Assembly: GCA_036346225.1 (NCBI GenBank)
Contig: JARFIW010000668.1
Location: 1,881,001 to 1,945,000 of the forward strand
DNA length: 64,000 bases
DNA from: Platerodrilus igneus
Taxonomy: Eukaryota > Arthropoda > Insecta > Coleoptera > Lycidae
Direction: 5' to 3'
Below, one piece after another: positions 1-10,684 of this stretch (position 1 is its first letter; each line of letters opens with the position of its first letter). The translations under genes and the position numbers were made by a program. The notes under the pieces are model-generated. The model ran no database searches and was not told the DNA's origin. It worked only from the letters and a program-made list of their open reading frames with translations.

Positions 1-47
1 CACTTCCTGGCTAATGTAGTACCTTCTGCATTGGAAAATCAAATGTA

Positions 48-120
48 TATGTGAAGAGGTTAAACAACCTCTAGCTACCAAGATCCTCCAACTCTTGAAC
101 ATTTACCAAATTAATTGTTT
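48..120 (+). repeat. Dispersed repeat, copy 1 (partner at 48096-48171)
   Basis: About 75 bp here closely resemble 48096-48171 in the same orientation. Both read tatgtgaagagg, then gctaccaagatcctccaac, then gaacatttg/accgaattaat. I see no coding content. It is probably part of a dispersed element whose remainder lies outside the left edge. Family unknown. Confidence 0.7.
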
Positions 121-439
121 TAAATTTGAACTATATAAACCCAATTTAACTCATGCTTTATTTAGACTATTTGAATTTTGTGCTTCTACAAATGTTAGGA
201 AAAATAACTTTATGGTAGCATATATTTTCTCTGAGCAAACGACATTTATGTCCAATGAGACATAATTCAAAACTGTTACTGGTGGAGTGATGTTAATACT
301 AACTTTTATATCCAAACTTGAAAACAATAGTGTTTTATAGAAAGTTGGTATGATGTTTAAAAATAGTAGGACCATTCGCTTTTGAGTAACTTTTATGCTG
401 AACGTTATTTGCAGTTTAAAACAATCAACAATCAAAGTT

Positions 440-760
440 TCTTGATAAGCTACCAATATGGGTAAACAAGATAAATGGTACCAACATGGTGCACACCATG
501 TTACAGTACGAAGTTCGTGATATCTCTTCAACATTAACGGTAAAAAATAATGAAGGTATTCTGAGTTTGTTTGGCAAGATCTTCGGATCACCTCCGAACT
601 TTTCTTTAGGGTTATCTTAAAGAAGAAGGTACACCTAGAAAGGCCATTACAAGGTGTTGATCATCTTGAGATAATCACGCCTGATGTAGTTAAAACTGAC
701 TTAAAAAATTTTGTAGAAGAATAATCATCTGCTTAGAAAAAAATGGCGGATACAGTTTGT
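440..760 (+). pseudogene. Decayed mariner-like transposase fragment
   Basis: Conceptual + strand translation shows scattered signature pieces of an insect IS630/Tc1/mariner DDE transposase, in the expected order but in different frames. A W-Y-Q-H-G-A-H-H stretch near 467-500 resembles the WFQQDGAPxH catalytic block. R-S-S-D-H-L...GYLK near 576-619 resembles RSPDLxxxDFxLWGYLK. E-K-N-G-G-Y near 738-755 resembles the C-terminal KNGGHxEHL. Stops lie between all three blocks. The long open frame on the other strand (151-591) matches nothing I know and is treated as a shadow. This is an inference from short motifs. Confidence 0.35.
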
Positions 761-931
761 TATGAGGATATATTTTCTTGATCTTTAAATTCAACCACGT
801 GGTTATTAAAATCGTCTTTATTTACGTTTCGATGCATGACCTAGGATCGTTGTCAAAATAATATAAATTTCAAGTTTGATATTTAAGACATAAATTGAAG
901 GTGGCCTTTATTTATTAATGTTTGATATATA

Positions 932-1015
932 AGGTTATTATAAAGTAAGGGATATATTTTAAATTATGATAACTTTTTAACAAATTAAGTTAATAACAAG
1001 AAATAAATGAAATCT
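932..1015 (+). repeat. Left TIR of the Tc1/mariner element
   Basis: This aligns along its whole length with the reverse complement of 2241-2322, with roughly a dozen substitutions and a few one-base indels. Confidence 0.8.
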
Positions 1016-1054
1016 AATTGCTTATGAAATGGGATTTAGTATGCCCAAAACAGG

Positions 1055-2053
1055 TTACTGCAATTGCTCAATATGACCTCCATTTTGTTGTTGTAAGATC
1101 ACCATCCTTACCAAATTGTACATTTCAATAACATTTCTGGTTGAATTGTACCAATTTGCTGAATACTGTCTTTAATTCTTGTAGCGTAGTTGGTCGTCTT
1201 CTAAACACTAAACTTTTAAATAACCCCACAGCCAGTAATCCGCTGGGTTTAGATCAGGTGATCTTGGTGGCATGCATGTCTGCTTGGCGATCTTGAAAAC
1301 GTTGGTTAACAATTCTTTGACTGGTCAAAAAATGTGGGGTGCTCCATCCTGCATAAAAATGATGTTTTCAATTCCGTAGTGCTCGTTTTGCAGCTGTGGA
1401 ATAACATAATTTTGTAACATTTGCAAGTATCGTTCACCATTTACAGTTACAGATACGGCTTGTCCATTCTGCATTTCCTCGTAAATACGGACCAATAATA
1501 AAATCAGCTGTAAACCGCACCAAACGGTGACTTTCTTGTCATGAAGACCTTTTGAACGATTTGTTGCGGATTTTCTGCAGACCAAATTCTACAGTTTTGA
1601 GTATTGACTCCACCATTCAGAGTAAAATGTGCCTCATCTGAATACGATAACATTGGTTCAATTTATCTGAGCCATTACTCGCAAAAGAAAAATCGTACCT
1701 AGTAGCCAAATCTGCGTCCTTTAATTCAAACAGCATTTTCAGTTTATATGGATACATGTTTAGAATTTTGCGTAAAATTTTCCAAACCGTGTATACGGCA
1801 TTTGCAATCGCTTGGATATCGCATTTGCACTGCTGATTGCGAGTGGTGCTTCTTTGTCTTGATTTTCATGAAGAACCTCTGCAACTTGGACATCACTAAT
1901 TATTGGTCTTAATCTTGGTAAGTCAGTTACAGACCCTGTTCTTTCAAATTTTTGTATCAAATTGCGGTACGCTTTCATTTGACAGGGTCCCGCTCTCAAA
2001 CCCATTCTCGTGCGAAATCTTCGTAATCCAGCGGTGTAATTTCTGCCATTCAT
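1055..2053 (-). pseudogene. Tc1/mariner-like transposase, frameshifted
   Basis: This was a DDE/D transposase that cut and pasted its own element. The N-terminal 97-residue frame (1760-2053) is a helix-turn-helix of the DUF4817 type (AYRNLIQKFERTGSVTDLPR), preceded by an ATG. Catalytic blocks follow in order but in shifted frames: SDEAHFTLNGG near 1620-1650 (first Asp), IFMQDGAPH in the 1325-1585 frame (second Asp), and PPRSPDLNPADYWLWGYLK near 1215-1275 (third acidic residue). NGGHIEQLQ then precedes a TAA at 1055-1057. Total coding length is about 330 codons, normal for the family. At least three frame breaks make it inactive. It is the only gene between the TIRs. Confidence 0.85.
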
Positions 2054-2240
2054 AGCACTGAACTAAACCAATTCTTGTTTTAAATCCATGTTATTACAGT
2101 TGAGTCGTTTGAACTCAACGTTTACTTGAGTTTAATTTCAAATAAAACTTCAAATTGAATAGTTTCGTTTGACACTAGTGTCAACAATTTATGACAACGC
2201 CTTTGTTTCTCATAGATCAGTAAATATTCATTAAGTAACT

Positions 2241-2322
2241 AGATTTCGTTTATTTATGTTACTAACTTAATTTATTAAAAGTTGTAATGATTTAAAATAT
2301 ATCACTTACTTTATGATAACCT
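2241..2322 (-). repeat. Right TIR of the Tc1/mariner element
   Basis: Inverted partner of 932-1015. The outermost bases are ...ttatgataacct. Confidence 0.8.
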
Positions 2323-2900
2323 AGTATTTGGTTGAAATATTAGATGAAGATTATAAAGTTTAGAGGAATAAGTGCCTTCAATTTGTGTTATGCCCTGGGC
2401 GACTTTGAGGTAGCCCATACGTTTAACGTGAAATCAGCTGATTGATTTTTATATAGTTAAATTTCATATAAATACAATAACTGAGAATTAAAACATTTTT
2501 AACATGTTACTATTTATTTGAGAGGATGGTTATCAAAGACGTGTATGAATACACTACCGTAGCTTAATCAGCTGTTCTTTATATTTATCTCGAGCAGGAA
2601 AATTCATTATGATTTAGGCTGCCACTTCAGTAGACTTTAACTTGGTTCTGAGGCAACCGTGGCGGTTACACTTGTCAGATACCAATGTTGTTCTACAAGA
2701 AGATGACAACCTTAGAGAAAAGAACAAAGTATATCATCGATTATGGAACTGCTTGTTGTATGCGTCAATACCAAATATTTTCAAATAAATTACCAATTCT
2801 ACAAACAGAGCTACGGAATGACGATGAAGTTAATTATCACCAATCTTAAATAATATATTCATGAAAGAATTAGGACGCAACACAAATTGAAGACACTCAT
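2323..2900. other. AT-rich gap, nothing recognised
   Basis: No ORF, repeat or RNA gene that I can support in this 580-bp stretch between the mariner element and the Polinton-side repeats. Confidence 0.5.
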
Positions 2901-2970
2901 TAGTAGTATAACTATGGAGAAGCTGGGACAGCCCTTTTAAAGGGTCATAAATATCTTGTAAAGGGTGTGT
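2901..2970 (+). repeat. End repeat of TIR type, copy 1
   Basis: It begins tagtagtataactatggag and runs through gacagcccttttaaaggg to aaatatcttgtaaaggg. Copy 2 is direct at 3065-3133. Copy 3 is inverted at 3497-3541. The AGTATA-type terminus is reminiscent of Polinton ends, and the block sits beside Polinton genes, so it may be Polinton TIR material. That link is an inference. Confidence 0.6.
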
Positions 2971-3017
2971 ATTATTATGGAAAAGAGAAGTATGTATGTG
3001 AAGGTCATGTATGTGTA

Positions 3018-3042
3018 GGTGTGTGTGTGTGTGTGTGTGTGT
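3018..3042. repeat. (GT)n microsatellite
   Basis: About 12 GT units. The next 300 bases stay GT-rich on the + strand. Confidence 0.9.
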
Positions 3043-3064
3043 TTGTATTTGTTAGGTTTGAGGA

Positions 3065-3133
3065 TAACGATAGTATGGAGAAGCTGGCGACAGCCCTTTT
3101 TAAAAGGATCATAAATATCTTGTAAAGGGTGTG
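3065..3133 (+). repeat. End repeat of TIR type, copy 2
   Basis: Direct copy of 2901-2970, sharing tatggagaagctgg, gacagccctttt and aaatatcttgtaaaggg. Confidence 0.65.
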
Positions 3134-3496
3134 CGTATTATATAAAAGAGAAAGTATGTGCAGGTGTGTGTGTGTGTAGGGTGTAGGGTGTATGGTTTGT
3201 CGGTGATGTTAACGTGGAAGTCGTGCCGCCCTCGTGATAAAAGTGTGTGTAGATATCGATCGGGGGCGGTGTTGTTGTTATTTTGAAAAGAAAGGTATTA
3301 TGTATCGCTATGTGTATAGGTGTGTAGGGGGCGTGTGTGTTTTAGTCTAAGACAAAATATCGTAAGGCGCAAGCTGCGTGAACGTTTTTTGTTTTAAGAG
3401 TGTGTTTTCGGGGGTGGTGGTCGCGATCGAAAATAAGTCTGCAAAACAACCGCAGGGTTTTTTATTACAGGTGTCGATAAGAAAAAAATTGCGATG

Positions 3497-3541
3497 GCCC
3501 TTTTAAAAGGGCTGTCTCAGCTTCTCCATAGCTATACTACT
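3497..3541 (-). repeat. End repeat of TIR type, inverted copy 3
   Basis: The reverse complement reads agtagtatagctatggag, then aagctgagacagcccttttaa. This matches 2904-2940 with two or three mismatches. Copies 1 and 3 therefore make an inverted pair about 640 bp apart. Confidence 0.7.
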
Positions 3542-3955
3542 GACGTAATCGTATTTTTGCTCAAGATGGTTCGATCGATGACGTGTGCGTGTATTTTTTG
3601 CCCTCCGAGAGAGAAGATGATGAAAGTGCGCTATTTAATTCGTATACAAATACAGGGTCATGATTATCTCATCGGACACACGTGCAAGACGTTTCAAGTA
3701 AACTTTTAATAATTTGGAAATGTTACGCTCGATGTTTTCGTAGGCAATTATGATGAAGTATTTAAAATAACGCAGAGATTTCAGATCGTCGGGCAAGAGA
3801 AAAAAAACGGGGTCGCGATTATCTCATCGGACACGTGCAAGACGTTTTAAATGTAATTGTTTCGGTATAAATGGTAAAAGTTCTCCCTTAATTTTGTGTG
3901 CATTATATGAACCCAAAGCATATACGATGACGAAATCGTATTTTTGCCGAGAAAT
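3541..3955 (+). repeat. Imperfect local duplication
   Basis: Two blocks recur within 400 bp. One is gattatctcatcggacac...gtgcaagacgtttt/c at 3660-3695 and 3815-3850. The other is gacg(t/a)aatcgtatttttgc at 3541-3560 and 3930-3948. They are probably remnants of duplicated Polinton end sequence. No gene is supported here. Confidence 0.5.
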
Positions 3956-4682
3956 AAAAAGTGGTCGTAAATTTTGTATAGTATACATTCATTATATAAA
4001 GCGGAAGTTAAAATATAAATGATCGAGTATGTTTGTATAATTATTTTTATTATCGAAGTCGGGAATCGCTTTTGTTAAAACATTGTATGTATAAAAGATA
4101 GCTTCTTGAACGCGTTAAGAAAATACTGTAGTTTAAGATTACATCATTCGTGAGTAAGTTTTAATTTCAGTACACATCGTTTTGAATCATTAATTATATA
4201 GGAACCCATTACTTTTAACAAATATGGTTTATAAATCTCGAAAATATAGACGATTGAAATTTTTTATATTCTTTTATCGATGCCGAGTCGGAAAATGACT
4301 TTTATACTTACATCTTTGAATAAAAATATGCTCATTAATTTTATGCGACTTCAATATCCGCATAATAAAAGATGGCGTTTTAATTTGAATGAGCTTTTGT
4401 CCAAAACAAGGGCAATGCTATTTAATTCTAATGAATTGTATCGTTAATGTCTGAATCGTGTATGGGGAGCGGCGTAATAAATTGTATGTCATTCAGCGTG
4501 ATATAAATAGAGGATCACTTGTAAGGCTTTTTATCTTGTAAAATAAGTTTGAGAGAATCGTCAACGTGTTTTCATCGTGCAGCTTGCATTAAAAACAGGT
4601 AATAATTTTAAATATATTTTTAACTTTATGTAATTATATTCATAATTAGAAATAACATGGACTTAATTAAAGAATAAATTCA
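3956..4682. other. AT-rich, nothing recognised
   Basis: Likely 5' non-coding sequence of the Polinton. No open frame resembles a known family. Confidence 0.4.
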
Positions 4683-5141
4683 GTAAGCCGAATCGATAAG
4701 AAAAAGACCGTAAGAGTTAAGGATCTCGACCTACAGCGCCCTTATCAGGTTTTGAGCATCAAATCTCTTCAGTCAAAAAATTTTCGGCTCATTCTCATCG
4801 AATTAGAAGAATGCGTTGTGTTCCTTCCGCAGAGAATCGTGGACGTAATTAGCGACAAAGATATCGAAGAGCTGAATAAACAGGAATGCCTTTGTTTGCA
4901 CTACCTAGGATCGTTCGAAGTTGGTTAGTATTTAATTTTTAATTTTTATTTAAAAACTAATATGAAATTCGTTTATTTTAAAGGTAAACCTAATCCTGCA
5001 GCGAGTATTTCCTTCTGCTGCATGGGCGAAAACAAAAATCCATCATCAGCCCTCACGGATCCTCCCAAGGAAAATCAAGAAAACAAGAGCAAAAGCCATC
5101 CGTATCGTCATCACACTAGAATACCTATACATGGTAATTAA
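4683..5141 (+). CDS. Two-exon unknown gene of the Polinton
   Basis: I infer exon 1 (about 4683-4923), a 60-bp intron (gttagt...ttttaaag) and exon 2 (4984-5141, stop TAA). The phase joins ...GSFEV to GKPNPAAS without a break. Exon 1 has the pattern KDLxxxxPYQVLSIKSLQSKNF...CVVFLPQRI...LNKQE...LHYLGS. That pattern resembles a small uncharacterised protein often found with arthropod Polinton-like elements (V-x-L-P-x-R core). Its role is unknown. No ATG is visible in frame, so a further upstream exon is possible. A function such as ssDNA binding would be a guess. Confidence 0.45.
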
Positions 5142-6000
5142 TTTTTATAATTTTAGTATTTTTTTCCATCTTGATTTTTAAAGTTATGAGTATTGAATAT
5201 AGAATTAGATCAGCAACCCTATACAATCGTGATATGCTAATTGCGGATTATCCACATAATTTTTATAGAATCGCATGCAAGGAATTGCCTGCTTATTTAA
5301 AAGACTTTAAATATCGGGACGGTTTTTGATTGGGTCTCGAGCCCTTTTCTATTTTGCATGCAATTTAATTTGTTCGACAATTTAACGTGCTTAGAATATT
5401 CGGATTCTAACACAATAGCGTTTTGCTTCACCGACGTGTCTCGTATGAAAGAAAAGCTTTTAATTTATGTAATTACGACCGAAGGCATTTTATAATATTA
5501 GCGAAAGCATCTCGGCCGGTATTAGGTCATTTAGATTTGTAGATCAATCTGCCGTATCGCCATTAAAAACAGTGTTTAATTTTCAGTATAAATGTGAAAG
5601 TGACATTTTCTTTTATGCAACTCTAAGAACCGATTGCCTATACGTGGACTTAAAAATAGAGAATTCGTGTTTTCAACTCAATTTATTAATTCTTTGTTGA
5701 TTTGCAGAAACTCCGCATGCGCTTGCATGAAATCGGCGATTTATTTGTCTATAGTAAATGTGTTAGAACGACAGATGTATTTTCTATAAAATCAACTAAA
5801 ATTACAGATTCAGAAAAATATGCTATAGACTTATCCTTTTGTATAAGATTTTAAACTCGTACAAATTGTTAGAATAAAACGGAACTGCATGCCGAATTAG
5901 AAGCCATTTTATGGTCCTGCGATTTATCGCCCAAAGACGATACGCCGAACGTATTAGTAAAATTGCACGGTTCAAAATACAGAAAGTTGGCATTGAAATA
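5142..6000 (+). pseudogene. Broken Polinton coding remnants, unassigned
   Basis: Short open stretches suggest formerly coding DNA, such as ADYPHNFYRIACKELPAYLKDF near 5235-5305 and LHAELEAILWSCDLSPKDD near 5885-5950. They are separated by stops and frame changes. I cannot place them in a family. A virion or minor structural gene is possible from context only. Confidence 0.3.
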
Positions 6001-6008
6001 CGAAAAAA

Positions 6009-6287
6009 ATGTTAACTAACAGAAAAATCGAAGCGGACGCGGGCGTTTCGATGTGTTGTGATCAGATGCTACAGTTGTATCGAAAAGTGCACGCAATTTT
6101 AACGAAATGTCGTAAAACTAAAGTATTTCGTAATTGGGTTCGAATATTAAAATCACACATTCACAACACCGAATCGATTTTAAGAACGGTGAAACAAACT
6201 TCTTCGCTCTCGGCTAGTTATCTGAATCTATTCGAAAATCTTCTATGCCATATGAAAAGATATAAAATGCTATTTAAAATCTATTAA
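6009..6287 (+). CDS. Unassigned 92-aa ORF inside the Polinton
   Basis: The frame is open from ATG to TAA, rich in Lys, Arg and Leu, and predicted mostly helical. It directly follows a coding-like stretch (5885-6000) and precedes the PolB N-terminus. It matches no family I recognise. It may be the tail of a longer, frameshifted Polinton gene. Confidence 0.25.
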   Translation: MLTNRKIEADAGVSMCCDQMLQLYRKVHAILTKCRKTKVFRNWVRILKSHIHNTESILRTVKQTSSLSASYLNLFENLLCHMKRYKMLFKIY

Positions 6288-6514
6288 AAAACTACTGCGG
6301 CAGAATGTTCCTAAACAATGGATGTATTCTCGGAGCACGCCTCAACATCTGAATTGGTTTGAAACCGATCGTGTCTGCGTTTAAATCGAGAATTCAAACA
6401 GCTCAAATTATTAATGTTGCACATAAAGATCTTAATTTATTTATCGAAGATTGTAAAAACTAATTTTATCCAAATTGTATACGATTTTTAAAATCACTCG
6501 GTAAACCTTAAAAT

Positions 6515-9025
6515 TAATGTCGTGTTAGCGTGCGATTTTTCAAATTTTCCGTCGCGCGTAACGAAAATGAGTTTCAAACCAGGTATTTTTCGACGCCCAA
6601 CTCTTTAATTTGTTTCGGCAATTTAGAGAAGTTTAACGAGTGGTTTGCGTGCAATATCGCAACACGCTTGTTGGATAAAATAGAGAACGACGCAATGCAC
6701 GGGTCAGGATTCACGCTATCCGAAATATTATTTTAAATGTTAATATTAATAAATGCTATGATATGTTTCACGCGAGTTGTTTCATGCCTCTTCCTATCGC
6801 AATTCAAAACAAAAGGCCTGTTTAAACATTAGAAACAATGATTTTCATGCTTTTATTGGAGCGTTTTAGCCGGAATAATTAAGCCTACAGCAGGTAAGCA
6901 TGCTAGTCGCACAACTTCGTATCCGCATTTTGCAGAAATTTTAATATGAAAATTTGGTCAGCCCCATGCCTATATCGGATATATCGAAATTCGAAAAGCA
7001 GAATGATATTTCTGTAAATGTTTTGCTCTTATTTTAAAACGCGCTCGATACATCGTAACACCGGTACAATTAACTAGCCAAAACGAGATAAACACGTTAA
7101 TCTGTTAATTGTTGAAGATGTGTGTCGACGAGTCATCAAAATTTAATTCTGACGACGGCGAAGACGTCAACGGCGACGACGACGACGGCGACGAGGCCGA
7201 TAAAGTTGGAAAAAGTTTGGAAGAATTAAAAAATATTAAAGATTATAAACGGGGCGTTAGATATCATTATTGTCTTATAAAAAATTTAGCCTCACTTGTG
7301 AGAGGTCAATTAACTAAACATACGGGTCACTTTTACGAATGCGATAGATGTCTCTCCTATTTTTACGATCGCAAACGTCTCGATGCCCACGAGCAAGTAT
7401 GCGAAAAACTTAACGAGTGTCGTGTTATTTTACCCGCCGAAAAAAACAAATATTTACAATTTAAAGATTTTAAGTATAAAATACCTGTGCCGATGGTGGT
7501 TTATTCCGACATAGAATGCCTTATTAAAAAAACCGATCGAGCTTCAGAATCAGAACGCACTTTCAAATACCAGGAACATATTCCGTTTTCAATAGGATAT
7601 TATTTTTATTGTGGATATGACGAATCTCTTTCATATTACAGTTCATACAGGCACAGACTGCATTTCTTGGTTTGTGCGACAATTAAAACATATTGCCATA
7701 TGTTATGGGAGCGCATTTTTAAAAACGAGCCTGCTACGTCCTCTATAGATGCCTCGACGGCAAAAACGTGCTTTATTTGCGAAGTCGATTTCTTGCCGGA
7801 CGACGAAAAGGTTATCGATCACGATCACATGAATGGTTCTGTAAGAGGTGCGCATAGCAGCTGTAATTTAAATTTTAGGTTATTTCCAATTATTCCGTAG
7901 TCTATCATAATTTGAGCAATTATGATGCTCATTTTATTATTAAAGAGCTTGCTAACGCTTTCGAAGGCCCCATGAATATAATACCCTTGAATAATGAAAA
8001 TACATAACATTTTCTAAAAAATACAACGACGCAAATGTGACGTTCAGATTCATAGATTCCTTTCGCTTTATGGCAATGTCATTGGAAAAATTAGCATGCG
8101 AGTTGTCTTTCGATGACTTTAAAGTTTTAAAAAGGAATTTAGTTCACTAAAACCGGATCGCATTAAATTGCTAATGCGCAAGGGTATTTTTCCTACGAGT
8201 ATTTGGATGACATTTTGAAATTAAGCGAAGAAAATCTTCCTCCTATAGAATGTTTTATAGCAATCTTAATGAATCACATATTGAAGAATCGGAATATATT
8301 CATGCGCAAACCGTATGGAGCACTTTTAAATGCAAAATTTAGGCGACTACGCGGACCTATATTTAAAATGCGACATTCTTTTACTTTGCGATATATTCCA
8401 AGACTTTAGAAAAATTGTCTTGAAACATACAAATTGGATCCCTTAAATTTTGTGACTTTGGCGAGCTACTCGTGGTCTAGCATGTTATTATATACTAAAA
8501 TCAGGCTAGAACTAATTTGTGACGTCGACATGTTTTTAATGATCGAAAGAGGCATTCGGGGGGGCCTTACTCAAGTCGTAAAACGATATGTAGAATGCAA
8601 TAATAAAATTATCCCAAAACGCATGATCCATCCAAGCCGAATAAATTTTTATTTTACGGAGATATTAATAATCTCTATGGTCATGCCGAATCTTGCTATT
8701 TGCCTTACGGGGATTTCAAATGGCTAACGCCTGAAGAAATATTAAAATTTAATGTTACAACGGTGAGCATTACGAGCGATAAAGGTTATATTATTGAATG
8801 CGACTTGGAATTTCCTACGGACATTCACGACTCTCAGAAAGAGTTGCCGATGTGCCCAGAACAGGGCACGCCTCCGGGGTCGAAATTTTCAAAATTAATG
8901 TGCACTCTCACGAAAAAGTGCAACTACGTTGTGCATTACAGAAATCTCCAGGTTTATTTATCTGCGGGCGTAGTTATGACGCGCGTTCATAAGGTTTTAG
9001 AATTCGGTCAGTCTCCTTTACATAT
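6515..9025 (+). pseudogene. Polinton protein-primed DNA polymerase B, frameshifted and C-terminally deleted
   Basis: This would be a family B replicative polymerase of the Polinton type. The N-terminal frame (6530-6736) has the family opening: NEFQTRYFSTPNSLI, then DEWF-like EFNEWF, then GSGFTLSEIL. The pieces between 6740 and 7100 continue it in shifted frames (INKCYDMFHASCFMPLPIAI; SKFEKQNDISVNVF). The 263-aa frame (7109-7900) holds an acidic insert, a Cys/His cluster (CDRCLSYF...H...C), exonuclease motif I (YSDIEC) and an HNH/endonuclease VII-like CxxC...DHDHMNGSVRGAHSSCN. The frames at 8434-9025 give GDxNNLYG-like motif A, then CDLEFPTDIH and VVHYRNLQVYLSAG, ending KVLEFGQS. Palm motifs B and C (DTD) and the thumb are absent because the sequence jumps into antisense integrase at about 9012-9025. 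More than eight frame breaks. Confidence 0.85.
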
Positions 9026-9740
9026 TTTAAACGTTTCCTCGCTCCAGTTTGCATTGTAGCCCTTAGAAAAAATACTTCTATATTTTGATATGCGTACAAA
9101 GTCGTCCACAGCATAACGAGGTTTTCTAGTCGCCAGTTTTAATTTATCGTAGACTTTCAGACGCGTTTTCGCGGTCACATTTTTGGGCTTTCTTTTAGTG
9201 GTCGAATGCACCGTATCGTTGTATTTCGATACAATCGAATCGATTATATCAATCCACTTCCATTTGCCTCTTAGACTAAAAGCTTTATACAGTTTGTTTT
9301 TTATCGTTCTGATTGCACGTTTTACGATAGCGGCTTTGATTGTGCTATATGTGGAGTAATGATTAATATCGCCATATTCCTTCATCAGCCGTGCAAATTG
9401 GCCGTTATAAAATTCTGTACCATTATCTGTTTGCAGATTTTTCGGTAAAGGAGGCCGCGATTTTTTAATTTCATTTAAAATCTCGCGCATCGCAGATGTG
9501 ACTTCATAGCCCTTCTTGGATTTAAGCGGTCTCGTCCATAAATATTTCGAATAGCAATCGATCACGAGTAGAATATACTTATGCCCTTTATTATATTTCG
9601 AATATGGAATAAATTCAGCAATATCGGCTTGGAATAAGTCGTGTTAAGATTTGATGATCGTTCTTCGACGTGGAAAATTTATTCTAACCCTCTGCAGTTC
9701 ATCCACTAGTATTTCCTTTATCGTTATATTTCTTAGACAT
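9014..9740 (-). pseudogene. Polinton integrase (rve), catalytic Glu replaced by Lys
   Basis: This DDE integrase would insert linear Polinton DNA. The start ATG (9738-9740, MSKKYND) is 2 bp past the stop of the upstream fibre-like gene. A frameshifted N-terminal part (LVDELQR...FPRRRTII) and one in-frame stop precede FQADIAEF (first Asp) and KYILLVIDCYSKYLW. The long frame 9008-9565 has the second Asp in QTDNGTEFYNGQF. The third position reads IVKRAIRTIKN, where the family has IVERxxRTxKN. Its codon at 9320-9322 is AAA, one G-to-A change from GAA. The C-terminus stops at WSEETFKICKG, where the sequence meets truncated PolB, so the C-terminal chromodomain-like end is missing. Inactive. Confidence 0.85.
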
Positions 9741-9742
9741 TT

Positions 9743-10645
9743 TTAAGGTTTGACATGAGTATGAGAGTTAGACGACGAGGCTTTATCTTGCTCCAATAAC
9801 ACGTGCAGGTGTCTTATAACGTCGGTATTAATTTTGTGAAATTGTAAATCGTCTCCAGCAGACGTCTTGACCCCGTCTAATTTCAAGTGGTTGAAAATCA
9901 GGAAGTTCGTGTTTAAAACAACTTCGTTCAACACTTGAACGACCGATTGCGATACATCTCGAATGATCACGTTATCACGGTGAATGGCGACACCTTCGAT
10001 AAGATTTTGTATTTTCGCGTCCACATAGAACTTAGAAACGGCATCGTGCTTATCTTCGGCCTCGCCTATGTTGACAATTCTCAAGCCTCGAGAGTCGAAG
10101 TTCTTGGCCTTACCGTCGTCGATCGTGGATAGTTTCATACAATTTTGCGCTGTTTCTGACAACGTCGAGTCCACGTATCTCTTGTTAACGGCATCGCCGA
10201 GCTCTGCGGGGTCGTGCAAATTTACAATGGATCGCGACTTGGCGTCAAATTTAAGTTTCTTATTAGCATGCGTTTTTCCCGAAGATGAAGCGGTCAAACA
10301 TATTTCCAATGCTTTGCCTATACGCAAATTGAGTTCTTCGCTGCAAAATTTTAAGCTTACGCCGTCGTTTGATTTTTTAGGATCGGCCAAATTCACTATT
10401 CTAAAATCCTTCAAGTTAACTATTTTCTCGTCTTCGTCCAATACCAAGGCGCTTCGTTTATTTACCGCGTCCGTTCCGGTCACGGGATTGCCTACGTTGC
10501 AAAGTTTTCTATTTTCTATGTTGAAATCGCCTTCCGGAGTTAGTTTAAAGCCTACACCAGGAGGACCGCGCGCAGCGGTATTACCAAACCCTCAGCCTCC
10601 AGAGTCTCTGGCAGCATACGCTCTTCCAAATTTATCGACGACCAT
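9743..10645 (-). pseudogene. Polinton fibre-like repeat protein
   Basis: ATG at 10643-10645. The N-terminus has a short Gly/Pro stretch (RGPPGVGFKLTPEGDFNIEN), then at least five copies of a repeat shaped like (R/K)IVNLxDPxxxxDAVNKRYVD: CNVGNPVTGTDAVNKR, RIVNLADPKKSNDGVS, SIVNLHDPAELGDAVNKR, RIVNIGEAEDKHDAVSKF. Repeats of this shape occur in tail-fibre-like proteins and in arthropod Polinton genes. The likely role is a virion fibre or attachment protein, which is inferred. One in-frame stop (TGA) lies after ARDSGG near 10580-10600. The rest (246 aa, 9743-10483) is open. It stands 40 bp downstream of the DUF8207-like gene and immediately upstream of integrase, all on -. Confidence 0.6.
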
Positions 10646-10684
10646 TTTATTTCTGAGACTATTCTATAGGACGTGTATATTTTA

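Larger units (their letters stand above)
932..2322 (-). mobile_element. Tc1/mariner (IS630-superfamily) transposon with long TIRs
   Basis: The element is about 1.39 kb and bounded by imperfect TIRs of about 84 bp. The left arm starts aggttattataaagtaag at 932. The right arm is its reverse complement and ends at 2322. Between them lies one transposase pseudogene on -. The size and single gene fit the Tc1/mariner superfamily, although the TIRs are longer than the usual roughly 30 bp. A TA target duplication is visible on the left flank (ta before aggtt) but not preserved on the right. Confidence 0.8.

Noticed and set aside
151..591. 146-codon open frame on -
   Set aside because: No family match; the opposite strand shows decayed mariner motifs, so this is a shadow.
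7825..8010. Open frame on - inside PolB
   Set aside because: Antisense shadow of the HNH-like region of PolB.
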